Assembly: GCF_002356295.1 (NCBI RefSeq)
Contig: NZ_AP018042.1
Coordinates: forward strand, 3,814,361 to 3,878,360
Length of the DNA: 64,000 nt
Direction: 5' to 3'
From: Labilibaculum antarcticum
GTDB lineage: Bacteria > Bacteroidota > Bacteroidia > Bacteroidales > Marinifilaceae
This document shows, in pieces, positions 9,204 to 18,252 of this stretch. Each line of letters opens with the position of its first letter. Positions within the stretch are counted from its first letter, which is position 1. The translations under genes were made by a program, and so were the position numbers. Under the pieces are notes generated by a model. The model was not told where the DNA came from. It ran no database searches and saw nothing but the letters and a program-made list of their open reading frames with translations.

Positions 9204-10652
9204 ATGAAAGTGAAATTGTTTTTGGGAAAATTAGCAATTGCTGTCTTAGGCGGTACAATTGCCATTTTATTATTTGTGTTATTTGTTGATAAAAAAGAGC
9301 GGATTATTTCGGTTCCGGAAGCTCGAACGACACAGCTTGCGAATCATTCTTTTGCAAGTGTTGCTCAGGTGGATTTAACTTATGCGGCTGAAAGGTCGGT
9401 GAAGTCAGTGGTTCATGTGAAAACACTTTATTCAAATGAGGAGTATCAATCCAATCCTTTTTACGATTTTTTGTTTGGCGAAAATGGGAGACAACAACAG
9501 CCAAAGGCCATTTTGGGATCTGGTTCAGGAGTGATCATTTCGGAAGATGGATACATTGTAACTAATAATCATGTTGTTCAAGGCTCTAATCTCATAAATG
9601 TTGTACTCTATGATAAAAGAGAATACGAAGGTAAATTGGTAGGGCATGATCCGTATACCGATTTGGCCTTAATTAAAATTGATGAAAAGGATCTTCCGAA
9701 AATGGATTTTGGAAATTCGGATGCTATAAAGCTTGGTGAATGGGTATTGGCCGTTGGTAATCCCTTTAATCTCACTTCGACCGTTACGGCGGGTATTATA
9801 AGTGCAAAAGCAAGAACCTTGGGTTTAACTGGCAACAGAATGAGCATTGAGTCTTTCTTGCAAACGGATGCTGCCGTTAATCCTGGAAATAGTGGAGGTG
9901 CTCTGGTTGATGCGAAAGGTCAGTTAATTGGAATTAACACTGCCATTGAATCAAGAACGGGCTCCTATTCGGGTTACTCTTTTGCAATTCCTGTAACTAT
10001 AGTTGAAAAAGTAATCGGGGATTTGAAAAAATACGGTGAAGTTCAAAGAGCATTTATTGGAGTTTCTATTCGAACTGTAGATGCTAATTTAGCGGATGAA
10101 TATAAAATTGATAAAATTGAGGGAGTGTATGTTGCCGATCTAAATGAAAATGGTGCCGCAGAAGAATCAGGAATAAAAAAAGGAGATATAATATTGAATA
10201 TTGATGGGCAAGTTGTAAATTCTAGTTCTGAACTTCAAGAACAGGTAAGTAAGTTTCATCCAGGCGACAAAATTAGTGTTTTAATAAAAAGAGACAAGGA
10301 AAGGAAACAAATTGATGTAATCTTACGTAATAAACTAGGAAATACCAATGTTATAAAGTCAAAAGATCTAGCTTTTCTTGGAGCAGAATTTGAGCCTATA
10401 TCAACGAAGGAGAAGTATCGTCTCCAAATAAACAGAGGGGTTAGGATAAAGAGTTTGCGCAGTGGAAAGTTTAAAGACGAGGACATTAAAGAGGGTTTTA
10501 TTATTTATAAAATTAATGAGACCCCAATTTCCAATGTAGATGATATTAAAGATGCGCTTCAGAGTGTGAAAGATGGAGGAGTTTTTATTTCAGGAATTTA
10601 TCCTGATGGAAGCGTAAAGTACTATGCCTTTTCTTTAATTAATAAAGATTAG
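9204..10652 (+). CDS. HtrA/DegP-family periplasmic serine protease
   Basis: This is a Do-family protease or chaperone acting on misfolded envelope proteins. It has an N-terminal membrane anchor or uncleaved signal (KLAIAVLGGTIAILLFVLFV). The trypsin-like domain carries His in VTNNHVV, Asp in DPYTDLALIKI and Ser in NPGNSGGALV. A PDZ domain follows near residues 290-375, and a second, weaker PDZ-like region lies at the C-terminus. The length of 482 fits DegP/DegQ. It lies upstream of rpoD with 105 bases between and may have its own promoter. Whether it is DegP, DegQ or DegS in role cannot be told from sequence. Confidence 0.93.
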   Translation: MKVKLFLGKLAIAVLGGTIAILLFVLFVDKKERIISVPEARTTQLANHSFASVAQVDLTYAAERSVKSVVHVKTLYSNEEYQSNPFYDFLFGENGRQQQPKAILGSGSGVIISEDGYIVTNNHVVQGSNLINVVLYDKREYEGKLVGHDPYTDLALIKIDEKDLPKMDFGNSDAIKLGEWVLAVGNPFNLTSTVTAGIISAKARTLGLTGNRMSIESFLQTDAAVNPGNSGGALVDAKGQLIGINTAIESRTGSYSGYSFAIPVTIVEKVIGDLKKYGEVQRAFIGVSIRTVDANLADEYKIDKIEGVYVADLNENGAAEESGIKKGDIILNIDGQVVNSSSELQEQVSKFHPGDKISVLIKRDKERKQIDVILRNKLGNTNVIKSKDLAFLGAEFEPISTKEKYRLQINRGVRIKSLRSGKFKDEDIKEGFIIYKINETPISNVDDIKDALQSVKDGGVFISGIYPDGSVKYYAFSLINKD

Positions 10653-10700
10653 GAAAATAAGTGGGAAATTAATAATAATCCGAATAAAAGAGCAATTAAT

Positions 10701-10732
10701 TTTGACTTTAAGTATTAAAAAGGCTAATTTTG
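10701..10732 (+). promoter_or_regulatory. Bacteroidetes-type promoter of rpoD
   Basis: TTTG at 10701-10704 and TAATTTTG at 10725-10732 are 20 bases apart and match the Bacteroidetes -33 TTTG / -7 TAnnTTTG consensus. The predicted start lies about 20 bases before the rpoD ATG. Confidence 0.6.
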
Positions 10733-10757
10733 CAAAATATTTCGATGAAAAGGGACT

Positions 10758-11618
10758 ATGAGACAATTAAAGATAACCAAATCAATTACCAATCGTGAAA
10801 GTGCTTCTTTAGACAAGTATTTACAGGAAATTGGTAAAGAAGATCTTATTACGGTAGAGGAAGAAGTTGAATTGGCGCAGCGAATAAAAAAAGGCGACCA
10901 AAAAGCTTTGGAAAAATTAACCCGAGCCAACTTACGCTTTGTTGTTTCTGTTGCAAAACAGTATCAAAATCAAGGTTTAAGTCTACCTGATCTTATTAAT
11001 GAGGGTAATTTAGGTCTGATTAAAGCAGCTGAAAAGTTTGATGAGACACGAGGATTCAAATTCATCTCGTATGCCGTTTGGTGGATCCGTCAATCTATTC
11101 TACAAGCTTTAGCAGAACAATCAAGAATTGTTCGTTTGCCATTGAATCAAGTTGGTTCTTTGAATAAAATTAACAAAGCTTTTTCTAAATTCGAACAAGA
11201 GCACGAAAGAAAGCCTTCTCCTGAGGAGTTAGCTGAATCTTTAGAGTTACCTGCTGATAAAGTAGCAGATACGCTTCGTGTTTCTGGTCGTCACATTTCT
11301 GTTGATGCTCCATTTGTTGATGGTGAGGATAACAGTTTATTGGATGTATTGGTGAATGATGATTCTCCAATTGCAGACAGAAATCTTTTGAATGAATCTC
11401 TTACAAAAGAAATTGATCGTGCACTAGCTACTCTTACTGAAAGAGAGAGTGACATTATCAAACTTTTCTTTGGTATCGGTATTCAGGAAATGACTTTGGA
11501 AGAAATTGGCGAGAAATTTGGGTTAACACGTGAGCGTGTTCGCCAGATTAAAGAAAAAGCGATTCGTCGTTTACGTCACACATCCAGAAGTAAATTATTG
11601 AAAACTTATTTGGGATAG
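10758..11618 (+). CDS. rpoD: RNA polymerase primary sigma factor (short Bacteroidetes type)
   Basis: This 286-residue sigma-70 factor lacks the long region 1.1 found in proteobacterial RpoD, as is usual for the Bacteroidota housekeeping sigma. Visible parts are region 1.2 ([20 protein letters not shown]), region 2 ([16 protein letters not shown] and the core-binding [15 protein letters not shown]), region 3, and region 4 with the helix-turn-helix [20 protein letters not shown]. It recognises the TAnnTTTG promoters seen elsewhere in this window. The start at ATG 10758 has an AGGG ribosome site just upstream. A nearby ATG at 10745 is out of frame. A bidirectional terminator separates it from uvrB. 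Confidence 0.95.
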   Translation: MRQLKITKSITNRESASLDKYLQEIGKEDLITVEEEVELAQRIKKGDQKALEKLTRANLRFVVSVAKQYQNQGLSLPDLINEGNLGLIKAAEKFDETRGFKFISYAVWWIRQSILQALAEQSRIVRLPLNQVGSLNKINKAFSKFEQEHERKPSPEELAESLELPADKVADTLRVSGRHISVDAPFVDGEDNSLLDVLVNDDSPIADRNLLNESLTKEIDRALATLTERESDIIKLFFGIGIQEMTLEEIGEKFGLTRERVRQIKEKAIRRLRHTSRSKLLKTYLG

Positions 11619-11641
11619 TAAATCTCATTACGATAATTAAA

Positions 11642-11672
11642 AAGCAGTTTCGAAAGAAACTGCTTTTTTTTA
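11642..11672. terminator. Bidirectional terminator between rpoD and uvrB
   Basis: AAGCAGTTTC and GAAACTGCTT form a 10-bp stem around GAAA and are followed by a T run. It serves the convergent rpoD and probably uvrB. Confidence 0.9.
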
Positions 11673-13679
11673 TTTTTTTTCTTCCAGCTGTTTCTGGAGT
11701 TTGTACATTTCATCGCGATATTGCGCTGCTTGCAAGAAGTCCATTTCCTTTGCAGCTTTTTGCATGGCTTTCTTTGTTTGCTCGATTGTTTTTTCTAAGC
11801 TGCTTTTGCTCATGTACTGAACAACAGGGTCTGCAGCAATTTCAATTGAATCAGGTCCGGAATAAGCCACGCTTTCTTTGTCTTTTCCATGATTCATCAT
11901 GCTTGCTTTCGATCGGGTAATTTGGGTTGGAGTAATGTTGTTTTTAATATTGTAGGCCAATTGTTTTTCTCTTCTATGATCGGTGGCATCCATTGTTTCC
12001 TGCATCGATCGGGTAATTTTATCTGCATACATGATCACTTTTCCGTTAATATTACGGGCGGCTCTTCCTGAAGTTTGAGTTAGCGATCTTGTAGATCGTA
12101 AAAATCCTTCCTTATCGGCATCTAAAATTGCAACGAGTGACACTTCCGGAAGATCCAATCCTTCACGCAAAAGGTTAACACCGACAAGAACATCGAAAAC
12201 ACCATTTCTTAAATCTTCCATGATCTTCACACGATCCAAAGTCGTAACATCGGAATGGATGTATCGACAACGAATATTTAAGTTGGTGAAATACTCTGAT
12301 AATTCTTCCGCCATTCTTTTGGTCAGCGTGGTTACCAATACTCTTTCGTTAATTACAGTTCGTTGATGAATTTCAGCAATTAAATCATCTATTTGATTCA
12401 GGCTAGGACGAATACTGATCTGAGGATCAAGCAGACCTGTTGGTCTAATTACTTGCTCGACCACAACGCCTTCGCATTTTTCCAATTCGTAATCGGCCGG
12501 TGTTGCACTTACGTAGATTGTTTGTTTTGCGATCTGTTCAAATTCTTCAAATTTTAAGGGGCGATTATCCAGTGCCGAAGGCAATCTAAATCCGTATTCA
12601 ACCAAGTTGATTTTTCTGGAGTGATCACCACCATACATGGCTTTAACCTGCGAAAGGGTAACGTGACTCTCATCAACTACAACAAGAAAATCATCAGGAA
12701 AATAATCCATTAGGCAGAAGGGGCGAGTTCCCGCAACTCTTCCATCAAAGTATCGCGAGTAATTTTCGATTCCCGAACAATGTCCTAATTCTCGGATCAT
12801 TTCTAAATCGAAATTTACTTTTTCTTCTATTCTTTTTGCTTCTAAATGCTTTCCAATATCTTTTAAAAAAGCAACTTGTGCTACCATGTCATCCTGAATT
12901 TGGTGAATGGCTTGCTGCACGCGGTCTTTGCTGGTAACAAATATGTTTGCAGGATAGATGGTGATTCTGTCGTAGGAATCCAGTTTTGATCCATTAAGAG
13001 GATCGAATGAGTAAATTTCTTCAATCTCATCGTCCCAAAAGATCATCCGGTAGGCAAAATCAGCGTAAGCAGGATAGATATCAATCGTATCTCCTTTTAC
13101 TCTAAAATTTCCACGCTGAAACTCTATTTCATTTCTTGAATACAAGGCATCAACAAAGGAGAGAAGAAGTTTGTTGCGTGAAATTAATTGCCCTTTTTTA
13201 ATTTCGGTAACATTAGCATGAAAATCTTCGGGGTTTCCAATGCCGTAAATGCAGGAAACGGATGAAACTACAATTACATCTTTTCTTCCTGATAAAAGAG
13301 CCGAGGAAGCACTTAGTCGGAGTTTTTCAATTTCATCATTAATAGATAAATCTTTTTCGATATAAGTACCAGTTGCCGGCAAATAGGCTTCTGGTTGGTA
13401 GTAATCGTAGTAGGAAACGAAATATTCGACTGCATTATTTGGGAAAAATGTTTTGAATTCGCCATATAATTGTGCTGCAAGAGTTTTATTGTGACTTAAA
13501 ACTAGGGTAGGACGTTGTACCTGCTCAATTACATTGGCAATGGTAAATGTTTTACCAGAACCGGTAACTCCAAGCAGAGTTTGAAAAGGAGCTCCATCAT
13601 TTAAGCCATTACACAATTCTTTAATCGCGTTTGGCTGATCTCCTGTTGGTTTAAATTTCGATTCAATTTTAAATTTCAT
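11670..13679 (-). CDS. uvrB: UvrABC excinuclease subunit B
   Basis: This is the DNA-damage-verifying helicase subunit of nucleotide excision repair, partnering with UvrA and UvrC. It has Walker A in GVTGSGKTFTIANV, the beta-hairpin region (YYDYYQPEAYLP), the DEAD-like VVVDESHVTL, helicase motif VI around QTSGRAARN, and a C-terminal UVR motif (KEMDFLQAAQYRDEMYKL). The start is chosen at ATG 13679 (MKFKIESKF), giving 669 residues as usual. A 20-residue upstream extension in the same frame looks non-coding. Confidence 0.96.
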   Translation of the reverse strand: MKFKIESKFKPTGDQPNAIKELCNGLNDGAPFQTLLGVTGSGKTFTIANVIEQVQRPTLVLSHNKTLAAQLYGEFKTFFPNNAVEYFVSYYDYYQPEAYLPATGTYIEKDLSINDEIEKLRLSASSALLSGRKDVIVVSSVSCIYGIGNPEDFHANVTEIKKGQLISRNKLLLSFVDALYSRNEIEFQRGNFRVKGDTIDIYPAYADFAYRMIFWDDEIEEIYSFDPLNGSKLDSYDRITIYPANIFVTSKDRVQQAIHQIQDDMVAQVAFLKDIGKHLEAKRIEEKVNFDLEMIRELGHCSGIENYSRYFDGRVAGTRPFCLMDYFPDDFLVVVDESHVTLSQVKAMYGGDHSRKINLVEYGFRLPSALDNRPLKFEEFEQIAKQTIYVSATPADYELEKCEGVVVEQVIRPTGLLDPQISIRPSLNQIDDLIAEIHQRTVINERVLVTTLTKRMAEELSEYFTNLNIRCRYIHSDVTTLDRVKIMEDLRNGVFDVLVGVNLLREGLDLPEVSLVAILDADKEGFLRSTRSLTQTSGRAARNINGKVIMYADKITRSMQETMDATDHRREKQLAYNIKNNITPTQITRSKASMMNHGKDKESVAYSGPDSIEIAADPVVQYMSKSSLEKTIEQTKKAMQKAAKEMDFLQAAQYRDEMYKLQKQLEEKK

Positions 13680-13785
13680 GCAACACTTTTGAATGGTTCT
13701 TAGTCTAATTTGCAAAAGTATAGAAACTATACAAAGCAAGGTAGTTTTATCGTAAAAATCTATTGTTTTTCGAGTTTATTGATAG

Positions 13786-13827
13786 AAAAACAGCTGATTA
13801 CCGTATTGGTGACCAGCTGTTTTTTTA
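13786..13827. terminator. Hairpin terminator downstream of the EEP lipoprotein gene
   Basis: AACAGCTG pairs with CAGCTGTT, extended inward by ACC/GGT, with A and T runs on either side. It can act in both directions. Confidence 0.8.
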
Positions 13828-13841
13828 GGGGTTTAATTTTC

Positions 13842-14858
13842 TTAACGGCTTAACTGAAAGTAGACTGGGAAATGATCGCTATAACCACCAAAGTATCTTG
13901 GTCCGGCATAAGAGCGACTAGGAAGAGATAATCCATCCGGGTTTTTGTAACAAATCCATTCTTCAGTGAATATTCTTCCAGATTTGTGGTTTGTGTGAAT
14001 GCCATCTGTATTGCTAATAAGGCTGTTGGAAACAATTAGATTGTCGAGCATGTTCCAATTCCCTTTGTAGTTATAAGTACCTTTGCCTTCCAGCTTTAAA
14101 TCATACATTAGATTGTAAAGAGCTTTTGGATTTGAGGTGTTGGTATTATTTGTTGCAGCTAAAGCTTCTTCAGCAGATTTATTGTTAGGTTCATCGTTAA
14201 AATCACCCATGATGATGATTTTAGCTTTTGGATTCTTTTCTTGTAATTTATTTACAGCCAATTTTAATTGTTCCGCAACAAACACACGGTTCTTTTCCGA
14301 TTTCTCCATTCCGCCAATTCTCGAAGGCCAATGGTTAACAAATATATTCAAGGTATCCGCAGCCCCCAAAATTCCTTGAACGTATAAGATGTCACGTGTT
14401 TTAAAGTTTGGTTCATTTGGAAAGTGAATTCCTATGGTATTGTGATTTAAGTATTTGAATTCGTTTTTCTTATACAATAAGGCACAATCGATTCCTCTTG
14501 CATCCGGACTGTCCGTATGTGCAATGCCATACTCAGCATCTTTCAATTTGTCTTGACCGATTAGAGCATCCAATACGGAGCGATTTTCAATTTCGCACAG
14601 ACCAATAATTGCAGGGAAACTATTTTTGTTGATAGAAGACAATACAGAAGAAAGGTTTGTCAACTTTTTTTGATAGCGTTCCGCTGTGTATTCTAATTTT
14701 CCTTCAGGGGTAAAATCGTCATCCCTGGTATCTGGATCATTAATGGTGTCAAATAAATTTTCAACATTGTAAAAAGCAATTGTGTACTCTTTTTTTTCCT
14801 GTGAACAAGAAAAGGCAATGAGAGCCACCATAAGAAAGAATAGTAATTTTTTCAACAT
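13842..14858 (-). CDS. Endonuclease/exonuclease/phosphatase-family lipoprotein
   Basis: This 338-residue protein has a lipoprotein signal (LIAFSC with the lipid Cys near residue 18) and an EEP fold. The metal and catalytic motifs are visible in order: FYNVENLFDT, CEIENR, FVNHWPSR, MGDFND and SDHFPVYF. These belong to the DNase I-like superfamily. It is presumably anchored in a membrane and acts outside the cytoplasm. The substrate could be nucleic acid, a phosphodiester or a phospholipid headgroup; sequence alone does not decide. It is preceded 19 bases upstream by the HAD phosphatase gene on the same strand, so the two may form an operon. Confidence 0.88.
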   Translation of the reverse strand: MLKKLLFFLMVALIAFSCSQEKKEYTIAFYNVENLFDTINDPDTRDDDFTPEGKLEYTAERYQKKLTNLSSVLSSINKNSFPAIIGLCEIENRSVLDALIGQDKLKDAEYGIAHTDSPDARGIDCALLYKKNEFKYLNHNTIGIHFPNEPNFKTRDILYVQGILGAADTLNIFVNHWPSRIGGMEKSEKNRVFVAEQLKLAVNKLQEKNPKAKIIIMGDFNDEPNNKSAEEALAATNNTNTSNPKALYNLMYDLKLEGKGTYNYKGNWNMLDNLIVSNSLISNTDGIHTNHKSGRIFTEEWICYKNPDGLSLPSRSYAGPRYFGGYSDHFPVYFQLSR

Positions 14859-14877
14859 GTAATAATTTTAATTGATT

Positions 14878-15462
14878 CTAATAAAAAGGAGTCACATCAG
14901 TTACCTTCATGCCAGCAGCTTTTGCCGCTTGAAATCCCAATGTTGCATCTTCGAACACTTGACAATTTTCAGGTGAAATCCCCATTAATTCAGCACATTT
15001 TAAAAATGTTTCTGGTTCTGGTTTGTGATTTACCACATCATCGGCACTCACCAGAATGGGAATGTACTTGTCTAAACCTAAAATTTGTAATGTTTCAGCT
15101 GCAATGTTGCGTTTTCCGCCGGTTCCTACTGCCATTGGTATTTTACCATGGTATTTGTATACCAAGTCGGTAACGGCAGTAATCTCTTTGATTTTGTGCA
15201 TTTCCTTCGCAAAAAATTCTTCTTTTATATCAGAGAATTTTTGTGGATCAATAGTACGGTTGTTTTTCTCGTTTAGTAAATCGATAATTTTAGATGATGG
15301 CATTCCTGCACAGCTCTTTAAAAAATCGAGACTAAATTCTAAGTTCATGATTTCGGCTGTTTTTGCCCAAGCGTCATAGTGCAAAGGCATGGTGTCAGCT
15401 AATGTTCCATCTAAATCAAAAATAAATGCTTTAGTGGTTGGAAATATATCTATGGTCTTCAT
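14878..15462 (-). CDS. HAD-superfamily phosphatase / beta-phosphoglucomutase-like
   Basis: This 194-residue cytoplasmic HAD hydrolase has the nucleophile motif FDLDGTLADTMPLHYDAW, a small helical cap, motif II/III region (VGTGGKRN and HKPEPE) and the C-terminal EDATLGFQAAKAAG motif IV. It falls in the beta-phosphoglucomutase/phosphatase group known for sugar phosphates. The residue pattern does not separate a mutase from a phosphatase. It is the first gene of a likely two-gene unit with the EEP lipoprotein. Confidence 0.88.
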   Translation of the reverse strand: MKTIDIFPTTKAFIFDLDGTLADTMPLHYDAWAKTAEIMNLEFSLDFLKSCAGMPSSKIIDLLNEKNNRTIDPQKFSDIKEEFFAKEMHKIKEITAVTDLVYKYHGKIPMAVGTGGKRNIAAETLQILGLDKYIPILVSADDVVNHKPEPETFLKCAELMGISPENCQVFEDATLGFQAAKAAGMKVTDVTPFY

Positions 15463-15768
15463 GGTTTTTGTTTTAATTACCTATTTTTAAGTATATTATT
15501 TTCTGATGTTCGTGATTGTGCAAATTTACCTTAGATTACTTAGAAAGGGATGCCTAAAGTATTAAATTAATTTTAATTAATTGCATTGCGTTTTTATTAA
15601 TTATAGATTCGGGAAGATATGCTATATGGTCTGAATAACAGCCTGTTAAATTGCGTTTCGTTTGGATGTTCCGTTAAATTTATTTAAATTTCCATTGTTT
15701 TAACAACTTTTTATTTAATTAGTCGTTATTACAACTGTTTGATTGATGTGAAAATTAAAAATCAGTAT
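15463..15768. other. Divergent intergenic region
   Basis: About 306 AT-rich bases separate the HAD gene from the divergent small secreted protein. I see no gene, strong hairpin or clear promoter match. Confidence 0.4.
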
Positions 15769-16134
15769 ATGAAGATTATAGCTAGAAGTTTAGTTCTACT
15801 ATTTGTGTTGGTGAGTTTTACTGTGAGTGCTAAAAATAATTCTGCGGTTACAAAAAGAGCAAATCTAATTACATCCTGGATGGAGAAGAAATTGGATTTA
15901 TCTGCTGATCAGATTTCTAAGGTAGAGATTCTAAATTTGAAGTACGAAAATGAGATAGAAAATCTAACATTAGAAAAAGAAGGCTTTCCTTGCATGCAGG
16001 CAGTGCGTGATAGTTTGAAACGAAAGGAAGTTGAGATGAGAGATGTTCTTTCTGAGAAACAGTTGGCGAGCTACATTGAATGTAAATGTGAGTTGAAGGA
16101 AGAACTTAAACGAAACTGTAAAGAATTGAAATAA
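15769..16134 (+). CDS. Small secreted Spy/CpxP-like helical protein
   Basis: This 121-residue protein has a signal peptide (MKIIARSLVLLFVLVSFTVSA) and a helical, charged mature part. The segment LDLSADQISKVEIL resembles the LTxxQ-type motif of Spy/CpxP periplasmic proteins (inference from a short match). Four cysteines lie in the C-terminal half. The start is ATG 15769; an upstream in-frame TTG at 15739 adds ten residues with no sense as a signal. A terminator follows. The role is unknown; an envelope stress or metal-binding role is possible. Confidence 0.55.
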   Translation: MKIIARSLVLLFVLVSFTVSAKNNSAVTKRANLITSWMEKKLDLSADQISKVEILNLKYENEIENLTLEKEGFPCMQAVRDSLKRKEVEMRDVLSEKQLASYIECKCELKEELKRNCKELK

Positions 16135-16153
16135 TTAATTTATAAATAATAGG

Positions 16154-16184
16154 ATCCCAATCGATTAAGGTTGGGATTTTTTTT
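16154..16184 (+). terminator. Rho-independent terminator
   Basis: ATCCCAA pairs with TTGGGAT and is followed by eight T. Confidence 0.85.
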
Positions 16185-16239
16185 GTCTGAAATTTTAAAT
16201 GAGATAAAAAGATAAAAAAATCTGAATTATTTTAGTGTT

Positions 16240-16255
16240 TGTAACATCCGTTACA
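16240..16255. promoter_or_regulatory. Crp/Fnr-type palindrome upstream of hcp
   Basis: TGTAAC-N4-GTTACA is a perfect 6-4-6 palindrome about 140 bases before the hcp start. Such sites are bound by Crp/Fnr-family regulators such as HcpR/DNR that sense nitrosative stress (established for hcp in several phyla). That the same regulator acts here is inference. Confidence 0.6.
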
Positions 16256-16392
16256 CTTTTTGCAATTCTCCTGTCGCATCTTTGTGGTATTGAAAGAGGG
16301 AATCGGATTTCTTTTTAGAAATTATTTAGTTGCTCCCTTCACAATATCGTAACTTGAATAATCAAATATCAATAATACTAAAAAATATAATT

Positions 16393-18039
16393 ATGGCTAT
16401 GTTTTGTTATCAGTGCCAAGAGGCAGCAAAAGGAACTGGATGCACAGTTAAAGGTGTTTGCGGAAAAACCGATGAGGTTGCAAATATTCAAGATTTACTA
16501 ATGTACGTGATGAAAGGTATTTCAGTTTTCAGTACTAAAGCTCGTGAAGCTGGTGTTGAGAATGATAAGGTAAATAACTTTATCATGACTGGATTGTTCA
16601 TGACTATTACTAACGCCAACTTTGACAAAGTGAAATTTGTTGCAGCTATTCGCGAAGGTCTTAAATTACGCGAAGAAATTAAAACTCAGGCTGAAGCGGC
16701 AGGTGTTACTTTTGAAAACCTTCATCATTCTGCAACATGGTTTGCTGATAAAGAGAATGATTTTGATGCAAAAGCCCGTGTGATTGGTGTTTTATCTACA
16801 GAAAACGAAGATGTTCGCTCTCTAAGAGAATTGACAATTTATGGGTTGAAAGGATTTGCCGCTTACGTTGAGCACGCTTTCAATTTAGGTCTTGAGAAAG
16901 CTGAAATGTATGCATTTATGCAGAAAGCTTTAGAAGCAACTACTGATGATACATTATCTGTTGACCAATTGGTTGCTTTAGTTATGGAATGTGGTGCTAA
17001 TGGTGTTACTGCTATGGCTGTTCTTGATGAGGCAAATACAACTGCTTACGGTAATCCTGAAATTACTGAAGTAAATATCGGAGTAAGCGATAAGCCAGGC
17101 ATCTTGATTTCGGGTCATGACTTGAAAGATATGGAGCAATTGTTGAAGCAAACTGAAGGAACTGGTGTTGATGTTTACACTCACTCTGAAATGTTGCCAG
17201 CTAACTACTATCCAGCATTTAAAAAATACAAGCACTTTATAGGTAACTACGGAAATGCATGGTGGAAGCAAAACGAAGAGTTTGAAACTTTCAACGGACC
17301 TATCTTGTTTACAACCAACTGTATTGTTCCTCCTAAAGCAACATCTACATACCAAGATAAAGTATATACTACAGGAGCTTCTGGTTTTCCAGGATTCAAG
17401 CACATTACTGCTGATGAAAATGGAATTAAAGATTTCTCTGAGATTGTTGCTGTAGCGAAGAAGTGTGCTGCACCAATTGAGATTGAAAAAGGAACTATTG
17501 TAGGTGGTTTTGCACACAATCAAGTTATGCAATTGGCTGACAAAGTTGTTGATGCTGTAAAATCAGGAGCTATTCGTAAGTTCTTTGTAATGGCAGGTTG
17601 CGACGGTCGTATGAAAGGTCGTGATTATTATACTGAATTTGCAGCAGCTTTACCAAAAGATACTGTAATCTTAACTGCAGGTTGTGCTAAGTACCGTTAC
17701 AACAAATTAGAGTTAGGTGATATCGGAGGAATTCCAAGAGTATTGGATGCAGGTCAGTGTAACGATTCATATTCATTGGCTGTTATCGCATTGAAATTGA
17801 AGGAAGTATTTGAACTAAACGATATCAATGATCTACCAATTGCATACAATATTGCATGGTACGAGCAAAAAGCAGTTATCGTATTGTTAGCTCTTCTTTC
17901 ATTAGGGGTTAAGAACATTCACTTAGGACCAACATTGCCAGCTTTCCTTTCTCCAAATGTAGCTAAAGTGTTAATTGATACTTTCGGAATTGCTGGAATT
18001 GGTACTGTTGACGAAGACATGAAAATGTTTTTAAACTAA
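16393..18039 (+). CDS. hcp: Hybrid-cluster protein (hydroxylamine reductase / NO reductase)
   Basis: This 548-residue iron-sulfur enzyme protects against nitric oxide and hydroxylamine. The N-terminal cysteine motif [15 protein letters not shown]...C binds the cubane cluster. Downstream Cys, His and Glu residues that hold the hybrid 4Fe-2S-2O cluster occur around [24 protein letters not shown] and CAKYRYN, and the C-terminal NLHLGP-like region reads [12 protein letters not shown]. The start is ATG 16393 (MAMFCYQCQ); a longer frame from 16330 lacks support. It appears monocistronic and is likely induced through the palindrome at 16240-16255. It should not be confused with the type VI secretion Hcp/TssD encoded at 27574. 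Confidence 0.95.
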   Translation: MAMFCYQCQEAAKGTGCTVKGVCGKTDEVANIQDLLMYVMKGISVFSTKAREAGVENDKVNNFIMTGLFMTITNANFDKVKFVAAIREGLKLREEIKTQAEAAGVTFENLHHSATWFADKENDFDAKARVIGVLSTENEDVRSLRELTIYGLKGFAAYVEHAFNLGLEKAEMYAFMQKALEATTDDTLSVDQLVALVMECGANGVTAMAVLDEANTTAYGNPEITEVNIGVSDKPGILISGHDLKDMEQLLKQTEGTGVDVYTHSEMLPANYYPAFKKYKHFIGNYGNAWWKQNEEFETFNGPILFTTNCIVPPKATSTYQDKVYTTGASGFPGFKHITADENGIKDFSEIVAVAKKCAAPIEIEKGTIVGGFAHNQVMQLADKVVDAVKSGAIRKFFVMAGCDGRMKGRDYYTEFAAALPKDTVILTAGCAKYRYNKLELGDIGGIPRVLDAGQCNDSYSLAVIALKLKEVFELNDINDLPIAYNIAWYEQKAVIVLLALLSLGVKNIHLGPTLPAFLSPNVAKVLIDTFGIAGIGTVDEDMKMFLN

Positions 18040-18152
18040 GATTAAGTCTGAAATTTTAAAAAGCGTTTCGTGTGTGATGAATGATAGAGGTGAATTGTAA
18101 TCGGAGCGTTTTTTTTAAGGGTTTGTTATATAATAGTTTGTTAGGGTAAATG

Positions 18153-18199
18153 ACTGCCTAATGTGGATGATATAAACTCTGCATTAGGCAGTTTTTTTA
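18153..18199 (+). terminator. Rho-independent terminator between hcp and the PepSY-type gene
   Basis: ACTGCCTAATG and CATTAGGCAGT form an 11-bp stem, followed by seven T. It argues against translation starts at 18163 for the next gene. Confidence 0.85.
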
Positions 18200-18252
18200 T
18201 GTGTGGTTTTGTTGTCGTTTGGGGAACAATTTGTGTAATATTATATGCAGTT

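Noticed and set aside
18163-18252. Longer N-terminus of the PepSY-type protein starting at GTG
   Set aside because: It begins inside a strong terminator hairpin, and the family start matches ATG 18253.
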